From Liquorilactobacillus sucicola DSM 21376 = JCM 15457 (GTDB lineage: Bacteria > Bacillota > Bacilli > Lactobacillales > Lactobacillaceae), in contig NZ_BALC01000001.1 of assembly GCF_000612445.1 (NCBI RefSeq), forward strand, positions 186,001 to 250,000: 64,000 bases of DNA, given 5' to 3'. The position numbers were made by a program, and so were the translations under genes. This document shows positions 30,538 through 40,603 of the stretch, in pieces (position 1 is the stretch's first letter; each line of letters starts with the position of its first letter). The notes beneath the pieces are model-generated. The model did not search any database, had not been told where the DNA came from, and was given only the letters and a program-made list of their open reading frames with translations.

Positions 30538-30585
30538 TTTTTGTCTGGTTATTCTGAAACTGACATTTGAGTCAGTAGTTGAACG

Positions 30586-30631
30586 GTAGTGCATCTCATT
30601 TAGAATTCAAATAATATGCGCTGCTTTTTTT
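30586..30631 (+). terminator. gnd terminator
   Basis: GTAGTGCAT pairs with ATGCGCTGC (two G-U pairs), followed by seven T. Confidence 0.65.
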
Positions 30632-30793
30632 AGACTCCGCTCTGCCTTTATTATTCTCAATAATTCAGAAGTTGAGTAGTTTTATGGATCAGTCTGAAAT
30701 ACTTTGTCGTGCTTCAAAGTGTAATGTCTACGAGACTCAGGGGTCGAGGCAACAGATGTTTAGTTGTTTTGTGTGTCTATTTAAGTGAAAGAG

Positions 30794-30824
30794 CAATGGA
30801 TCAAAAGGATTCATTGTTTTTTTT
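30794..30824 (+). terminator. Second, unassigned terminator
   Basis: CAATGGATC-AAAAG-GATTCATTG followed by eight T. No gene lies between this and the gnd terminator, so it may end a small RNA or act as a backup. Confidence 0.6.
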
Positions 30825-30908
30825 AAGGTTTCGATTAGAAAAAATAGCGGGTAAAGAAAAAATATTTAGCGAAGCGGACGACTATTTTTATTTTTTATGT
30901 TAAATTAA

Positions 30909-30928
30909 GCTTAGATAATGCTTAGATA
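30909..30928 (+). promoter_or_regulatory. Direct repeats, possible ArlR site
   Basis: GCTTAGATA occurs twice at 11-base spacing (30909-30917, 30920-30928), 50-70 bases before the response-regulator ATG. Eleven-base direct repeats are typical of OmpR-family regulators, so autoregulation is possible. Confidence 0.4.
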
Positions 30929-30978
30929 GTGATGTTAAGAGATATTTTAAACAATAGAAAGTTATAGGAGTGTACACG

Positions 30979-31665
30979 ATGAGTCGAATTTTAATAATTG
31001 AAGATGAAAAGAATCTCGCTCGGTTTGTTGAGCTAGAATTACAACATGAAGGTTACGAAACTCAGGTCCATTATAATGGACGTACGGGGCTTGAGGCGGC
31101 TTTAGAACAGGATTGGGATGCCATATTACTGGATTTAATGTTGCCGGTTTTAAATGGGCTTGAGGTGTGCCGTCGAGTTCGTCAAACAAAAAACACGCCG
31201 ATTATCATGATGACGGCTCGTGATTCGGTGATTGATCGGGTTTCCGGACTTGATCATGGAGCAGATGATTATATAGTTAAGCCATTTGCAATCGAGGAAT
31301 TGTTGGCACGCTTGCGCGCGCTTTTGCGGAGAATTGATATTGAAAGTGAGCAAAATGCTTCCAAACAGACCAAGGTTACCTACCGGGATCTAACAATTGA
31401 GAAAGAAAATAGGGTCGTCCGGCGTGGAGATGAAATCATTGAACTGACTAAACGCGAATATGAACTACTGCTTGCTTTGATGGAAAATGTCAATGTTGTT
31501 TTGGCTCGCGACGTTCTATTGAAGAAGGTGTGGGGTTATGAATCTCAAATCGAAACTAATGTAGTAGATGTATACATTAGATATTTGAGGAATAAAATTG
31601 ATCGTCCTGATGAGGAAAGTTACATTCAAACTGTTCGTGGAACTGGATATGTGATGCGTTCGTGA
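30979..31665 (+). CDS. OmpR-family response regulator (ArlR-like)
   Basis: 228 residues: receiver domain with phospho-acceptor Asp in [13 protein letters not shown], conserved Lys in DYIVKPFA, and a C-terminal winged-helix domain (about 130-226, [13 protein letters not shown]). It resembles ArlR, which controls adhesion, autolysis and metal or stress responses in other Firmicutes. ATG 30979 is 8 bases after TAGGAG. Its end overlaps the kinase start by 4 bases. Confidence 0.9.
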   Translation: MSRILIIEDEKNLARFVELELQHEGYETQVHYNGRTGLEAALEQDWDAILLDLMLPVLNGLEVCRRVRQTKNTPIIMMTARDSVIDRVSGLDHGADDYIVKPFAIEELLARLRALLRRIDIESEQNASKQTKVTYRDLTIEKENRVVRRGDEIIELTKREYELLLALMENVNVVLARDVLLKKVWGYESQIETNVVDVYIRYLRNKIDRPDEESYIQTVRGTGYVMRS

Positions 31666-33209
31666 TGAAAAACAAGGTAAAAAAAACACAAGATAGGAAA
31701 CGTGCATATAGGTTTTCCTTGAGGATGAAATGGTCAGTCGGAACTGGGATTGGTGTTTTGTTGATTTTTGCTGTTTTTGCAGCCTTGTTGTACCAAAGTT
31801 TTTCAAATATCTTGTTGAGACAGGAAAAACAATATGTAACAGATGCAGTTGGAGTTGTATCGGAACGTTTAAGCCATGACAGTGGTGAACTGACGGACAG
31901 CAATGTTAAACCGTTGCTTAGTTCGAATTTTGATTCGGTTGAAGACAGACAAGGTGCTTCATCCAGTCTATATTCTGACTCGCTTTTTGTGACTTTGTCA
32001 CGAAAAAATATTGGTGTCAGTGTATATAATTTGGACGGGAAAGGGTTGTTTGCCTCCCGCAGAGTTCCGATCAAGTTTGACCGTGTGGGACCTGCAGAGA
32101 GAATAAAAAAAGTCAACGGAACAAATGTTTATGTTCGCCGCAGCGCGATTTATACTAAAAAAAATCATGAGCTGCGAGGATATGTTCAGGTTACAAACCG
32201 TTTAGTTGAATATGATGCGGCACGTAATAAACTTCTTCTAATTTTCCTTGTATTTGGTTTAACAGCGGTCTTACTCTGCTCTTTGCTAGGATACATTTTA
32301 TCCTTGTGGTTGCTCCGGCCGATTGATGATATCAACGAGACAATTGATAAGATCAATGAAGCAGAAGATGGAGATCCAGTCGCAAATATTCGTGTTCCTA
32401 AGCTAAGATATAATGATGAACTTTCAAATTTGGGAAATTTGTTTAACGATATGCTTGACCAAATGCAACGTTATATTGAGCAGCAACAGCAGTTTGTGGA
32501 AGATGTTTCGCATGAATTACGTACACCAGTTGCGATAATACAGGGACACCTTGAGTTATTGAATCGTTGGGGAAAAGACAATCCAGAGGTATTGGCTGAA
32601 TCAATTTCTGCTTCTTTGCAGGAAATAAACAGAATGAAGAGTTTGGTCCAAGAAATGTTGGATCTTTCCCGGGCAGAACAGGTGGAGATTCATTTTGGTA
32701 AGGAAATTACTGATGCACGTGAAGTCGTTTTGCAGGTTTTTAATAATTTTAAAATGATCAAGCCTGATTTTGTTTTTGTGCTGGATGATGATCTAAATGA
32801 ACGAACTGCAGTACAGATGTACCGCAATCACTTAGAGCAAGTTTTGATTATTCTGTTAGACAACGCTGTAAAGTATTCGACAGAACGGCAAGAGATCCAT
32901 TTATCTGTTGCCAAAAATGCGCGTTATGTTGATATTGCTGTTCAAGATTTTGGTGAAGGAATTTCACAGCAAAATATCAAGCGTGTGTTCAATCGCTTTT
33001 ATCGTGTTGATAAAGCTCGCAGCCGCGATAAGGGTGGTAATGGATTAGGCCTATCAATTGCACAGCGTTTGATCGAAGGCTATCATGGCAAACTGACAGT
33101 GGAAAGCGTGCTAGGGCAAGGGTCAGTTTTTAGGATTTCATTGCCAATAGTTCAAAAAGACAGTAAAGCATCAGACATAAAAAGCGAAAATAACGGTATT
33201 GCAAAATAA
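31662..33209 (+). CDS. Sensor histidine kinase (ArlS-like)
   Basis: 515 residues: cytoplasmic N-tail, membrane helix (about 24-45), extracytoplasmic sensor domain (about 46-185), second helix (about 186-215), HAMP, dimerisation domain with the phospho-His in [15 protein letters not shown], and an ATPase domain with N box (LLDNAVKYS), DFGEGI and GNGLGLSIA. Partner of the upstream regulator by overlap. The signal is unknown. Confidence 0.9.
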   Translation: MMKNKVKKTQDRKRAYRFSLRMKWSVGTGIGVLLIFAVFAALLYQSFSNILLRQEKQYVTDAVGVVSERLSHDSGELTDSNVKPLLSSNFDSVEDRQGASSSLYSDSLFVTLSRKNIGVSVYNLDGKGLFASRRVPIKFDRVGPAERIKKVNGTNVYVRRSAIYTKKNHELRGYVQVTNRLVEYDAARNKLLLIFLVFGLTAVLLCSLLGYILSLWLLRPIDDINETIDKINEAEDGDPVANIRVPKLRYNDELSNLGNLFNDMLDQMQRYIEQQQQFVEDVSHELRTPVAIIQGHLELLNRWGKDNPEVLAESISASLQEINRMKSLVQEMLDLSRAEQVEIHFGKEITDAREVVLQVFNNFKMIKPDFVFVLDDDLNERTAVQMYRNHLEQVLIILLDNAVKYSTERQEIHLSVAKNARYVDIAVQDFGEGISQQNIKRVFNRFYRVDKARSRDKGGNGLGLSIAQRLIEGYHGKLTVESVLGQGSVFRISLPIVQKDSKASDIKSENNGIAK

Positions 33210-33290
33210 TTAAATTGTGCGTGGCGCAAGTGGTGCAAGCAGCGGCGAAATATGAGCATTAAAACACAATGATTTGCGCAAATGTAAGAC

Positions 33291-33330
33291 AAAGAGGATG
33301 GTCAAAATAACTTTTGACCATCCTCTTTAA
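33291..33330. terminator. Bidirectional terminator arlS/yidC
   Basis: AAAGAGGATGGTCAAAA and TTTTGACCATCCTCTTT form a 17-base perfect stem between convergent genes. Same hairpin class as those at 20351 and 58366. Confidence 0.9.
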
Positions 33331-33364
33331 GTTAAGATTAAATTTAATTTGTTAAAAAATAAGA

Positions 33365-34303
33365 TTAACGACGTTTTTGTTTGCCAGCATTTCGTTTTCG
33401 ATTGTTATCATGGTTGCTGTTTGTATCCTTTTTCTGTGTATGCTTGGAGCTACTTGCCTCTTGTGGAACAGACTTTGTTGCAACACTCGAAACAACAGGT
33501 TTTTTGGGTGGATTCTTCTTCATTTGAGCCTGTATCTCAGCACGGATCTTAGGACGCATCATGTTGATAAGCAAAGTTTGAATACATGCGAAAATTCCAC
33601 CAATAAAGAAGTAAAGTCCCAAGCCCGCAGGGGAAATAATTGTCATGAACGTAATCATAATTGGACTGATCAGCATCATTGACTGCATTTGCTTTTTCTG
33701 TTCTTTAGGTATACCAATCGTTGAGAGGTACCCTTGAAGTGCATAAACAATAAATGAAAGAACTGTGAAGGTAAAACTTGTTTTACCTAAGTTGATTCCC
33801 ATAAAGTAAGAGCTGGAGAGTTCAGGTGAATACTGAATTGCTGCATACAATGCGGCAAAGATCGGCATCTGAATCAACAATGGGAGACAACCGATACCGC
33901 CAGTCATGGAGATACCGTTATCACGGTAAATCTGCATCATTTCCTGACTAACAGCGGCTTTTTCTTCTTGCGTTTTCGCTTCTTTTTGCCGTTTTTGAAT
34001 ATCCGCCATTTGTGGCTTGACTGAAGCCATTTTCTCTTGCTGAATCGTTGCGTTCTTTGATTGCTTGAGCATAACAGGAAGTAAAGCCATTCTAACAATG
34101 AAGGTAATGACGATGATGGCCAGCCCATAACTGCCGCCTAAGTGGTTTGACAGCCACATGAGCAAGTGCTGACCAGGTATTGCCAAATGATCGTAAATCA
34201 ACCCATAAGGTTTGCCGCTTTTTGTTCGTTGAACACAGCCGCTGAGAAGTAGTGTAAGTGTCAGCAAGGCTGGAATCAAACTTAATCGTTTTATTTTTTT
34301 CAT
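33365..34303 (-). CDS. yidC: Membrane protein insertase YidC
   Basis: 312-residue lipoprotein-type YidC/Oxa1. The signal peptide has lipobox LLLSGC; five membrane helices follow with the conserved Arg in IVRMALLP that forms the hydrophilic groove, CLPLLIQMPIFAALYAAI and AGLGLYFFIGG. The C-terminal tail is long and strongly basic (PKKP to NAGKQKRR), as in ribosome-binding YidC2 types. Not adjacent to rnpA-rpmH, so it is likely the second paralogue. Confidence 0.92.
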   Translation of the reverse strand: MKKIKRLSLIPALLTLTLLLSGCVQRTKSGKPYGLIYDHLAIPGQHLLMWLSNHLGGSYGLAIIVITFIVRMALLPVMLKQSKNATIQQEKMASVKPQMADIQKRQKEAKTQEEKAAVSQEMMQIYRDNGISMTGGIGCLPLLIQMPIFAALYAAIQYSPELSSSYFMGINLGKTSFTFTVLSFIVYALQGYLSTIGIPKEQKKQMQSMMLISPIMITFMTIISPAGLGLYFFIGGIFACIQTLLINMMRPKIRAEIQAQMKKNPPKKPVVSSVATKSVPQEASSSKHTQKKDTNSNHDNNRKRNAGKQKRR

Positions 34304-34441
34304 TATTCATACCCTTTCAAATAAACTACGGTTATAACTATACTGTATTACCTCTTTTTTTTCAATCAGCTCATTGAGGAGTGGAGTCTAAAAGGTATTT
34401 TTTAATTATAAGAAAGAGTAAGTTTAATAAACAAAAGATAG

Positions 34442-34714
34442 TTAGTATGTGATTTGAAAACCCGAATAGTCAATAGGCGGTATTTTCCTTATAATCATTT
34501 TATCAACCTTACCGCTTGGTGTAGGTGAGGCTTTGATACGATTGATGAAGGTTTCCAGTTTAGTAAGCTCACCTTGTGCTTCAATATAAACAGAACCATC
34601 AGCATCATTTCGGACGATCCCGGCAATACCAAGGTCCTCAGCAACTATCTTAGTGCAATACCTGAAGCCGACACCTTGAACGCGTCCATAAACGTGTAGT
34701 TTAACTGCTTGCAT
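34442..34714 (-). CDS. acyP: Acylphosphatase
   Basis: 90-residue enzyme hydrolysing acyl phosphates. The catalytic Arg lies in GRVQGVGFRYC and the Asn in GIVRNDADGSV. Full length. Divergent from the rRNA methyltransferase gene, a pairing common in Firmicutes, and upstream of yidC in the same direction, though 138 bases separate them. Confidence 0.95.
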   Translation of the reverse strand: MQAVKLHVYGRVQGVGFRYCTKIVAEDLGIAGIVRNDADGSVYIEAQGELTKLETFINRIKASPTPSGKVDKMIIRKIPPIDYSGFQITY

Positions 34715-34830
34715 AGTAGACCCTCCCTTGTGATCTAAATGATATTATTATATATTCAGTATAAACGAATAGGCGAGGATTTTGCTATACTTACAGTTTA
34801 TTTTAGCGATGTGAAGGGAAAAGTAAAATA

Positions 34831-35604
34831 ATGAAAGTAATTCGGTCAGTACAAAATAAGCAAGTTAAAGAATGGAAAAAATTATCTACTAAGAAGGGAA
34901 GAAAGAAACAAAATGCGTATCTTTTAGATGGATGGCATCTAGTGAAAGAAGCTCTCGCGGCGAGAAGCGAGATAAAATTGCTGCTAGTAACAGAAGATTT
35001 TAAGTATCGCGCCGAATTTGAAGAGATGAATACGCAGAACAGTGAAGAAATTATCATTTCTGAAGAAGTTGCTAAGCATTTAAGCGAGACACCGAGTCCG
35101 CAAGGAATTTTTGGAGTTATCGCGCTGAAAAAAGAGCAGTCTACACCAGTGTCACTGCAAGGGGGAGCATGGCTGATGCTTGATTCAGTGCAGGATCCGG
35201 GGAATATTGGAACAATGGTTAGGACAGCCGATGCTGCTGGCTTTACTGGGGTCATCTTTGGCGTTGGCACGGCGGATGTTTATCAACCGAAGGTAGTTAG
35301 GGCTATGCAAGGAAGCCAGTTTCATATCAAGTTGATTACGGCCTCCTTAAGTGAATGGATACAGCAAATGCATAAAGAAAATATGCCAGTTTTTGGAACA
35401 GAATTGAATCCAGCAGCAAAACCGTACGATGAAGTTGGAAAATACCGTGATTTTGCAATTGTTATGGGAAATGAAGGCAATGGAATGAGCGAAGAAATTT
35501 TAAGTACAACAACAACCAATCTCTACATCCCGATAAAGGGTCATGCTGAGTCACTGAATGTAGCAGTTGCTGCTGGAATTCTGATGTTTCAACTGAAAAG
35601 ATAA
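34831..35604 (+). CDS. TrmH/SpoU family RNA methyltransferase
   Basis: 257 residues: N-terminal substrate-binding domain (about 1-95) and a knotted SPOUT domain. Motif 1 is in LDSVQDPGNIGTMVRTADAAG, motif 2 in AIVMGNEGNGMS and motif 3 in IPIKGHAESLNVAVAAG. It methylates a ribose 2'-OH in rRNA or tRNA (YsgA/RlmB-like); the exact nucleotide cannot be told. ATG 34831. Confidence 0.9.
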   Translation: MKVIRSVQNKQVKEWKKLSTKKGRKKQNAYLLDGWHLVKEALAARSEIKLLLVTEDFKYRAEFEEMNTQNSEEIIISEEVAKHLSETPSPQGIFGVIALKKEQSTPVSLQGGAWLMLDSVQDPGNIGTMVRTADAAGFTGVIFGVGTADVYQPKVVRAMQGSQFHIKLITASLSEWIQQMHKENMPVFGTELNPAAKPYDEVGKYRDFAIVMGNEGNGMSEEILSTTTTNLYIPIKGHAESLNVAVAAGILMFQLKR

Positions 35605-35705
35605 TTTTTAAGTTTATTTAAATGAAAGAAAATTTAAGTTCATTTAGATTGCAAATTGTCTGAAATCGGTTATCATAGAATTATAATATTAAAAAGGGGA
35701 ATTGC

Positions 35706-36206
35706 ATGAAGACAAATGAATGGCGTGATGATTCCGAGTATATGAGTTATGTCGGCGTATTGCTTGATAAACCCGAAGTTCAAAAGCTTGCGGAATTTAA
35801 GCAGCATTATTTTTCTAATCGGCTTGAGCATTCGATTTCCGTATCTTATGACAGTTACCGGATTGCTAAGAAGTTTCACTTGAATGCAAAAGCAACTGCA
35901 CGTGCTGGACTGCTGCACGATCTGTTCTACTATGATTGGCGTACAACGAAGTTCAGTTCGGGGACACATGCATGGATTCATCCCCGTATTGCAGTGCGCA
36001 ATGCAGAAAAGATAACGACTTTAACCAAATTAGAAAAAGATATTATTATCAAACATATGTGGGGAGCAACGGTAGTGCCTCCTCGTTACTTAGAAGGCTA
36101 TATTGTGACTTTTGTTGATAAGTATGAAGCAACATCCGAGGTAGGTGTTCCGTTGTTGGAACGCTACGAGTCGAGGTTCAAGCATGGCTTTGGATTTATT
36201 AAGTGA
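35706..36206 (+). CDS. HD-domain hydrolase
   Basis: 166-residue single-domain metal-dependent phosphohydrolase. HD signature: His in RLEHSISVSYDSYRIAK, HD in AGLLHDLFYYDW, a further His in ATVVPPRYLEGYIVTFVDKYEA region, where the Asp of VDKY is the last ligand. Substrate unknown. Members sit beside the rRNA methyltransferase in lactobacilli. ATG 35706 follows AAAGGGG. Confidence 0.85.
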   Translation: MKTNEWRDDSEYMSYVGVLLDKPEVQKLAEFKQHYFSNRLEHSISVSYDSYRIAKKFHLNAKATARAGLLHDLFYYDWRTTKFSSGTHAWIHPRIAVRNAEKITTLTKLEKDIIIKHMWGATVVPPRYLEGYIVTFVDKYEATSEVGVPLLERYESRFKHGFGFIK

Positions 36207-36218
36207 GTAGTAGTTGGG

Positions 36219-36255
36219 AAGATCTGCATATTATGCATTGTGGATCTTTTTTTGT
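36219..36255 (+). terminator. Terminator after HD gene
   Basis: AAGATC/GATCTT outer pairs with inner GCATA-TTA-TGC, followed by seven T. Confidence 0.6.
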
Positions 36256-36301
36256 ACAATAATTATAGTTAAGTGTAGGACTTGTAGATGGAGGTGAGTT
36301 A

Positions 36302-36637
36302 ATGGTCAAGATAGCCGATAGTTATGAGCAGTGTCCTTTTTTTGAGAAAACATTCAGTATTCTAGGACGCAAATGGAACGGACTCATTATTGATGTTTTA
36401 TTGACTGAAGGTCCGCAACGTTTTAAAGATTTAGCAAGCAAGGTTCAGAGATGCAGTGACCGGGTACTTGTGGAACGGTTAAAGGAACTTGAAGAGGCTG
36501 GATTAGTACAGAAGGTCTCGTTGGAAGACAGTTGCCGTTCTTGCTACTGTCTAACGGATAGCGGCGAGGATTTGCGGGATATCATGCGTAAGTTGCATCG
36601 CTGGTCTGTAAAGTGGTATGACTTGGAAGATTGCTAA
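36302..36637 (+). CDS. HxlR-family transcriptional regulator
   Basis: 111-residue winged-helix protein. HxlR pattern: CPFFEKTFSILGRKWNG, RFKDLASKVQRCSDRVLVERLKELEEAGL, then a wing. Five cysteines, two of them in CRSCYC, could make it redox- or metal-sensing. ATG 36302 follows GGAGGTGAG. Monocistronic; target unknown. Confidence 0.88.
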   Translation: MVKIADSYEQCPFFEKTFSILGRKWNGLIIDVLLTEGPQRFKDLASKVQRCSDRVLVERLKELEEAGLVQKVSLEDSCRSCYCLTDSGEDLRDIMRKLHRWSVKWYDLEDC

Positions 36638-36659
36638 TGAGTCTTGACGGATAAGTAAT

Positions 36660-36936
36660 TCAAGTTTAGAATAGTGAACTAGTGAAAGACGAAGACGGAA
36701 AAAAGTACAGTTGATATTTAAGCAATTTAAGAGAGGAACATACTAGCTGCAAGTGTTCCATAGATATCACTCGAAGTTCACTTCCTGAGTTGCCGCTGGG
36801 ATTCGTAAGATGAATAGTGTGCCGGTTGTTTCATGGCCGTTAACATGTTAAGTGTCGGTACAATCAAAAATTGGTTGTACTGGAACAAGGGTGGTACCGC
36901 GAGACCTCGTCCCTTTTGGGGACGGGGTTTTTTGTG
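36660..36936 (+). promoter_or_regulatory. T-box riboswitch for pheST
   Basis: Conserved T-box AACAAGGGTGGTACCGCGAG at 36884-36903, followed by a terminator CCTCGTCCC-TTTTG-GGGACGGGG and T run (36905-36933). Uncharged tRNA-Phe would stabilise the antiterminator and switch on pheST. A UUC in the candidate specifier region is at 36777-36779; a second is at 36782-36784, so the specifier is not certain. The 5' edge is approximate. Confidence 0.93.
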
Positions 36937-36992
36937 TCTTTTTTTATAACTGTCATACAGAGTTTGTTTTGAAATGAAAGGAATGAGATGTT

Positions 36993-38039
36993 TTGGGATT
37001 AAAAGATAAGTTAACTGAACTGAAGGAAAATGCACTTAAAGAAATCAACACCGCTGAAGATTTGAAGAAAATCAATAGCATTCGCGTTAATTTGTTAGGG
37101 AAAAAAGGTCCAATCACAGAAGTTTTACGCGGAATGCGTGATCTTCCAAAAGAAGAGCGACCTAATGTGGGTAGCTTTGCTAATAAGGTGCGTGATGAGC
37201 TTACCAGTGCAATCGCGGAAAGAAAAGAGCGCATTGAAATCATTAAAATTTCAAAGAGACTAGAGGAAGAAAAAATTGATGTCACTTTACCAGGAGTACC
37301 AGTAAAGGCTGGACAACCGCATATTATCATGCAAGTAATTGACCAGATTGAAAAACTCTTCCTTGGGATGGGTTATCAGGTAGTGGATGGACCTGAAGTG
37401 GAGGAAGATCATTATAATTTTGAGATGATGAACTTACCTAAAGATCACCCAGCGCGTGATATGCAAGATACATTTTATATAACAGATAAACTTTTGATGA
37501 GAACTCAGACATCACCCGTTCAAGCAAGGACGATGGAAAAACATGATTTTTCGAAAGGTCCATTGAAAATGATTTCTCCTGGAAAGGTTTACCGTCGCGA
37601 TACAGACGATGCTACCCATTCACATCAATTCCATCAAATTGAAGGACTCGTGATTGATAAAAATATTACAATGGCAGACTTGAAAGGGACTCTGCAGCTT
37701 ATTGCAAGAACTGTTTTTGGTGAAGAACGTGAAATTCGATTGCGTCCGAGTTATTTTCCGTTTACCGAGCCTTCTGTTGAGGTTGATGTGTCCTGCTTTA
37801 AGTGCAACGGGCAAGGATGTTCTGTCTGCAAAAACACCGGCTGGATAGAAGTCTTAGGCGCAGGTATGGTTCACCCTAACGTTTTGAAAATGTCGGGGAT
37901 TGATGCAGATATTTATGGTGGTTTTGCATTTGGATTGGGGCCAGACCGTTTTGCAATGCTGAAATATGGTGTCGATGACATTCGTGAATTTTATTTGAAT
38001 GATGTGCGTTTCTTAAAACAATTTTCACAGAGAGGGTAG
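36993..38039 (+). CDS. pheS: Phenylalanyl-tRNA synthetase alpha subunit
   Basis: 348-residue class II synthetase subunit. An N-terminal coiled coil (about 1-85) reaches to tRNA; the catalytic core has motif 2 around [17 protein letters not shown] and motif 3 in [22 protein letters not shown]-like zinc-free insert [17 protein letters not shown] is present. It starts at TTG 36993. Controlled by the T-box and cotranscribed with pheT. Confidence 0.96.
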   Translation: MGLKDKLTELKENALKEINTAEDLKKINSIRVNLLGKKGPITEVLRGMRDLPKEERPNVGSFANKVRDELTSAIAERKERIEIIKISKRLEEEKIDVTLPGVPVKAGQPHIIMQVIDQIEKLFLGMGYQVVDGPEVEEDHYNFEMMNLPKDHPARDMQDTFYITDKLLMRTQTSPVQARTMEKHDFSKGPLKMISPGKVYRRDTDDATHSHQFHQIEGLVIDKNITMADLKGTLQLIARTVFGEEREIRLRPSYFPFTEPSVEVDVSCFKCNGQGCSVCKNTGWIEVLGAGMVHPNVLKMSGIDADIYGGFAFGLGPDRFAMLKYGVDDIREFYLNDVRFLKQFSQRG

Positions 38040-38051
38040 GATAGATTAAAT

Positions 38052-40463
38052 ATGAAAATTTCAACGAAATGGTTAAGTGATTATGTTAATGTAGATGTTG
38101 AACCTCAAGTCCTTGCTGAAAAAATTGAAAGAACAGCGGTAGAAGTCGATGAGGTATACCGCTTAGAAGATGGATTAAAGAAAATTGTCGTTGGAGAGAC
38201 ATTGAAGGTTGCAGCTCATCCGAATTCTGATCATCTGCATATTTGCCAAGTCGATGTTGGTGAAGATGAGCCGCTACAAATTATTTGTGGCGCACCTAAT
38301 ATTGCAGCGCATAAAAAAGTTATTGTTGCGCTCCCAAATTCACGTATCGCTGGCAATGTCAAAATAAAACGTGGCAAAATGCGGGGTGAGGTGTCAGAAG
38401 GAATGATTTGCGCACTTCAAGAGATCGGTTTTACTGAGGGGGTTGTTCCTAAAAAATTTGTTGATGGGATTTACTTTTTGCCAGATAATGCTGAGCCTGG
38501 AAAACCAGTTTATCCATATCTAGGAATGGACGAGGATATTATTGATCTTGATGTTACCCCTAATCGTGCAGATATGTTGAGCATGCGCGGAACAGCTTAT
38601 GAAATAGCTGCTATCTATAATAAGAAGGTTTCACTACCTCATTTGGAAGTTAAGGAAAGTACAAAAGATAACGTTGCTGATTATTTGAAGTTAAAGGCAG
38701 ATACTGAGTTAGCCTCAACTTATCTGATGAGATTAATTAAAAATGTAACAGTTAAAGAGAGTCCACTGTGGCTGCAAAAACGTTTGTGGAATGCAGGTGT
38801 TCGGCCACTCAACAATATTGTTGACGTGACTAATTATGTTTTGATGGATTATGGCCAGCCACTGCATTCTTTTGATTATGGAAAAATCAATGGTAATAAC
38901 ATTACTGTCAGACTTGCGAAGGCTGGTGAAATCCTAACGACGCTTGATGAGCAGGAACGTGAATTGGATGAACATGATATTGTAATAGCGGACGACAAGG
39001 GTCCGATTGCTTTGGCTGGAACGATGGGCGGACAAAGCACCGAAATTGATGGTGGAACGACCACAGTTGCACTTGAAGCAGCAGTCTTTAATTCATCATT
39101 AATTCGTAAGACTGCTAGAAGACATAATCTGCATAGCGAAGCCTCTATGCGCTTTGAACGTGGGGTCAATCGTGCTACTGTTGCAGAAGCATTGAACACA
39201 GCTGCTCAGCTGATCGCTGATTTAGGCGAGGGTGAGATCGTGTCAGGTGTTGCCGAAGGCTCACTAGAAGCAACAACTCCTGTTGAAGTTAGTATCTCGC
39301 TGGATAAGATTAACAAGGTCTTAGGAACTGACCTGACAATTGATATTGTTGCAGATATCTTCAAACGGTTAGAATTCGGAGTGGAAATCAACAAGAATGT
39401 ATTTACTGTTTCGGTGCCACCGCGTCGTTGGGATATTAGTATTCCAGCTGACTTAATAGAAGAGGTTGCACGTATTTATGGGTATGACAATTTGCCAGCA
39501 ACACTGCCAAAAGGTGAACTGACACCCGGTCATTACAATTACACCCAGAAGATAATTCGTGAGACTAGACAGTTGCTGGAAGCAGCAGGATTGACACAAG
39601 CTGTTTCTTATGGATTAACGACGACCGCGAAGGCACAGCGTTTCTTAATGCAGCCTTCAGAGGCAACACAACTGAGTTTTCCAATGAGTTCAGATCGAAC
39701 AACTGCACGAATGAACTTGATAAGCGGATTATTGGATGACATTGCTTATAATGTTGCACGAAAAGTTAAAAATATAGCTTTCTATGAGCAAGGAAGGGTC
39801 TTCTATAGAGAAAAGGGAACTGAGCGGCCTGTGGAAGTTGAACATGTCGCCGGAGCCTTGACAGGATTGTTTGAAACGGCAACGTGGCATAATACTAAAA
39901 CGCCTGTAGACTTCTACCTGACTAAGGGCATTGTTGAACACTTGCTGCATACATTAGGAGTAACTGAGAACATCAGGTATGTTCAGGCTAATGGACATGA
40001 GGAAATGCACCCTGGAAGGACAGCAGATGTTTACGTTGGTAATGAATTTTTAGGCTTTCTTGGGGAAATACATCCAAATATAGCTAAAGAGTACCACATT
40101 GAACGCACGTATATTTTTGAACTGGATCTGAAAAAAATAATTACTATGCCTAAACAGCTTGAAATTTATACACCTATCTCAAAATATCCAGCAATTACTC
40201 GGGATGTTGCGCTAGCCGTCAATAAAAGTATTCAAAACAGTGAAATTGTGTCTTGCATCAGGAAAAATGGCGGTAAAAATCTAGCTAAAGTTGAGCTGTT
40301 CGATGTTTATGAAGGTGAACATATTGCGGTTAACTTTAAATCCTTAGCTTATAAATTAACCTATCAAAATAAGAAAACTACACTTCTTGATGAAGATGTA
40401 AGCAAGGACTTTGCTAAGGTGGTTGCCGAGTTAAAGAAAGAGTTTGACGCTGAAATTCGTTAA
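38052..40463 (+). CDS. pheT: Phenylalanyl-tRNA synthetase beta subunit
   Basis: 803 residues, full length. Domains: B1 and the EMAP-like tRNA-binding domain (about 40-150, HPNSDHLHICQVDVG), B3/B4 editing domain (about 210-400), B5 DNA-binding-like domain, the catalytic-like B6/B7, and C-terminal FDX-ACB anticodon domain (about 710-803, SKYPAITRDVALAV). It forms the alpha2-beta2 enzyme with PheS. ATG 38052, 12 bases after pheS. Confidence 0.96.
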   Translation: MKISTKWLSDYVNVDVEPQVLAEKIERTAVEVDEVYRLEDGLKKIVVGETLKVAAHPNSDHLHICQVDVGEDEPLQIICGAPNIAAHKKVIVALPNSRIAGNVKIKRGKMRGEVSEGMICALQEIGFTEGVVPKKFVDGIYFLPDNAEPGKPVYPYLGMDEDIIDLDVTPNRADMLSMRGTAYEIAAIYNKKVSLPHLEVKESTKDNVADYLKLKADTELASTYLMRLIKNVTVKESPLWLQKRLWNAGVRPLNNIVDVTNYVLMDYGQPLHSFDYGKINGNNITVRLAKAGEILTTLDEQERELDEHDIVIADDKGPIALAGTMGGQSTEIDGGTTTVALEAAVFNSSLIRKTARRHNLHSEASMRFERGVNRATVAEALNTAAQLIADLGEGEIVSGVAEGSLEATTPVEVSISLDKINKVLGTDLTIDIVADIFKRLEFGVEINKNVFTVSVPPRRWDISIPADLIEEVARIYGYDNLPATLPKGELTPGHYNYTQKIIRETRQLLEAAGLTQAVSYGLTTTAKAQRFLMQPSEATQLSFPMSSDRTTARMNLISGLLDDIAYNVARKVKNIAFYEQGRVFYREKGTERPVEVEHVAGALTGLFETATWHNTKTPVDFYLTKGIVEHLLHTLGVTENIRYVQANGHEEMHPGRTADVYVGNEFLGFLGEIHPNIAKEYHIERTYIFELDLKKIITMPKQLEIYTPISKYPAITRDVALAVNKSIQNSEIVSCIRKNGGKNLAKVELFDVYEGEHIAVNFKSLAYKLTYQNKKTTLLDEDVSKDFAKVVAELKKEFDAEIR

Positions 40464-40603
40464 TGCACACGTAACTAGACAAGAGATAACCTCCAGTATT
40501 TTTATAGATATAAAATTTTGATGGCTTTTCTATTATTCTTAATGCAAATTAAAAAAAAGTTTTTGTATAATGGAAAGAGCACTTTTACGAACGGAGGGAT
40601 AGT

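Noticed and set aside
30709-30903. 64-codon open frame before arlR
   Set aside because: It spans a terminator hairpin, has no ribosome site, and its low-complexity end follows the T run.
36660-36992. Open frames inside the pheS leader
   Set aside because: The region is explained by the T-box, with conserved T-box sequence and terminator.
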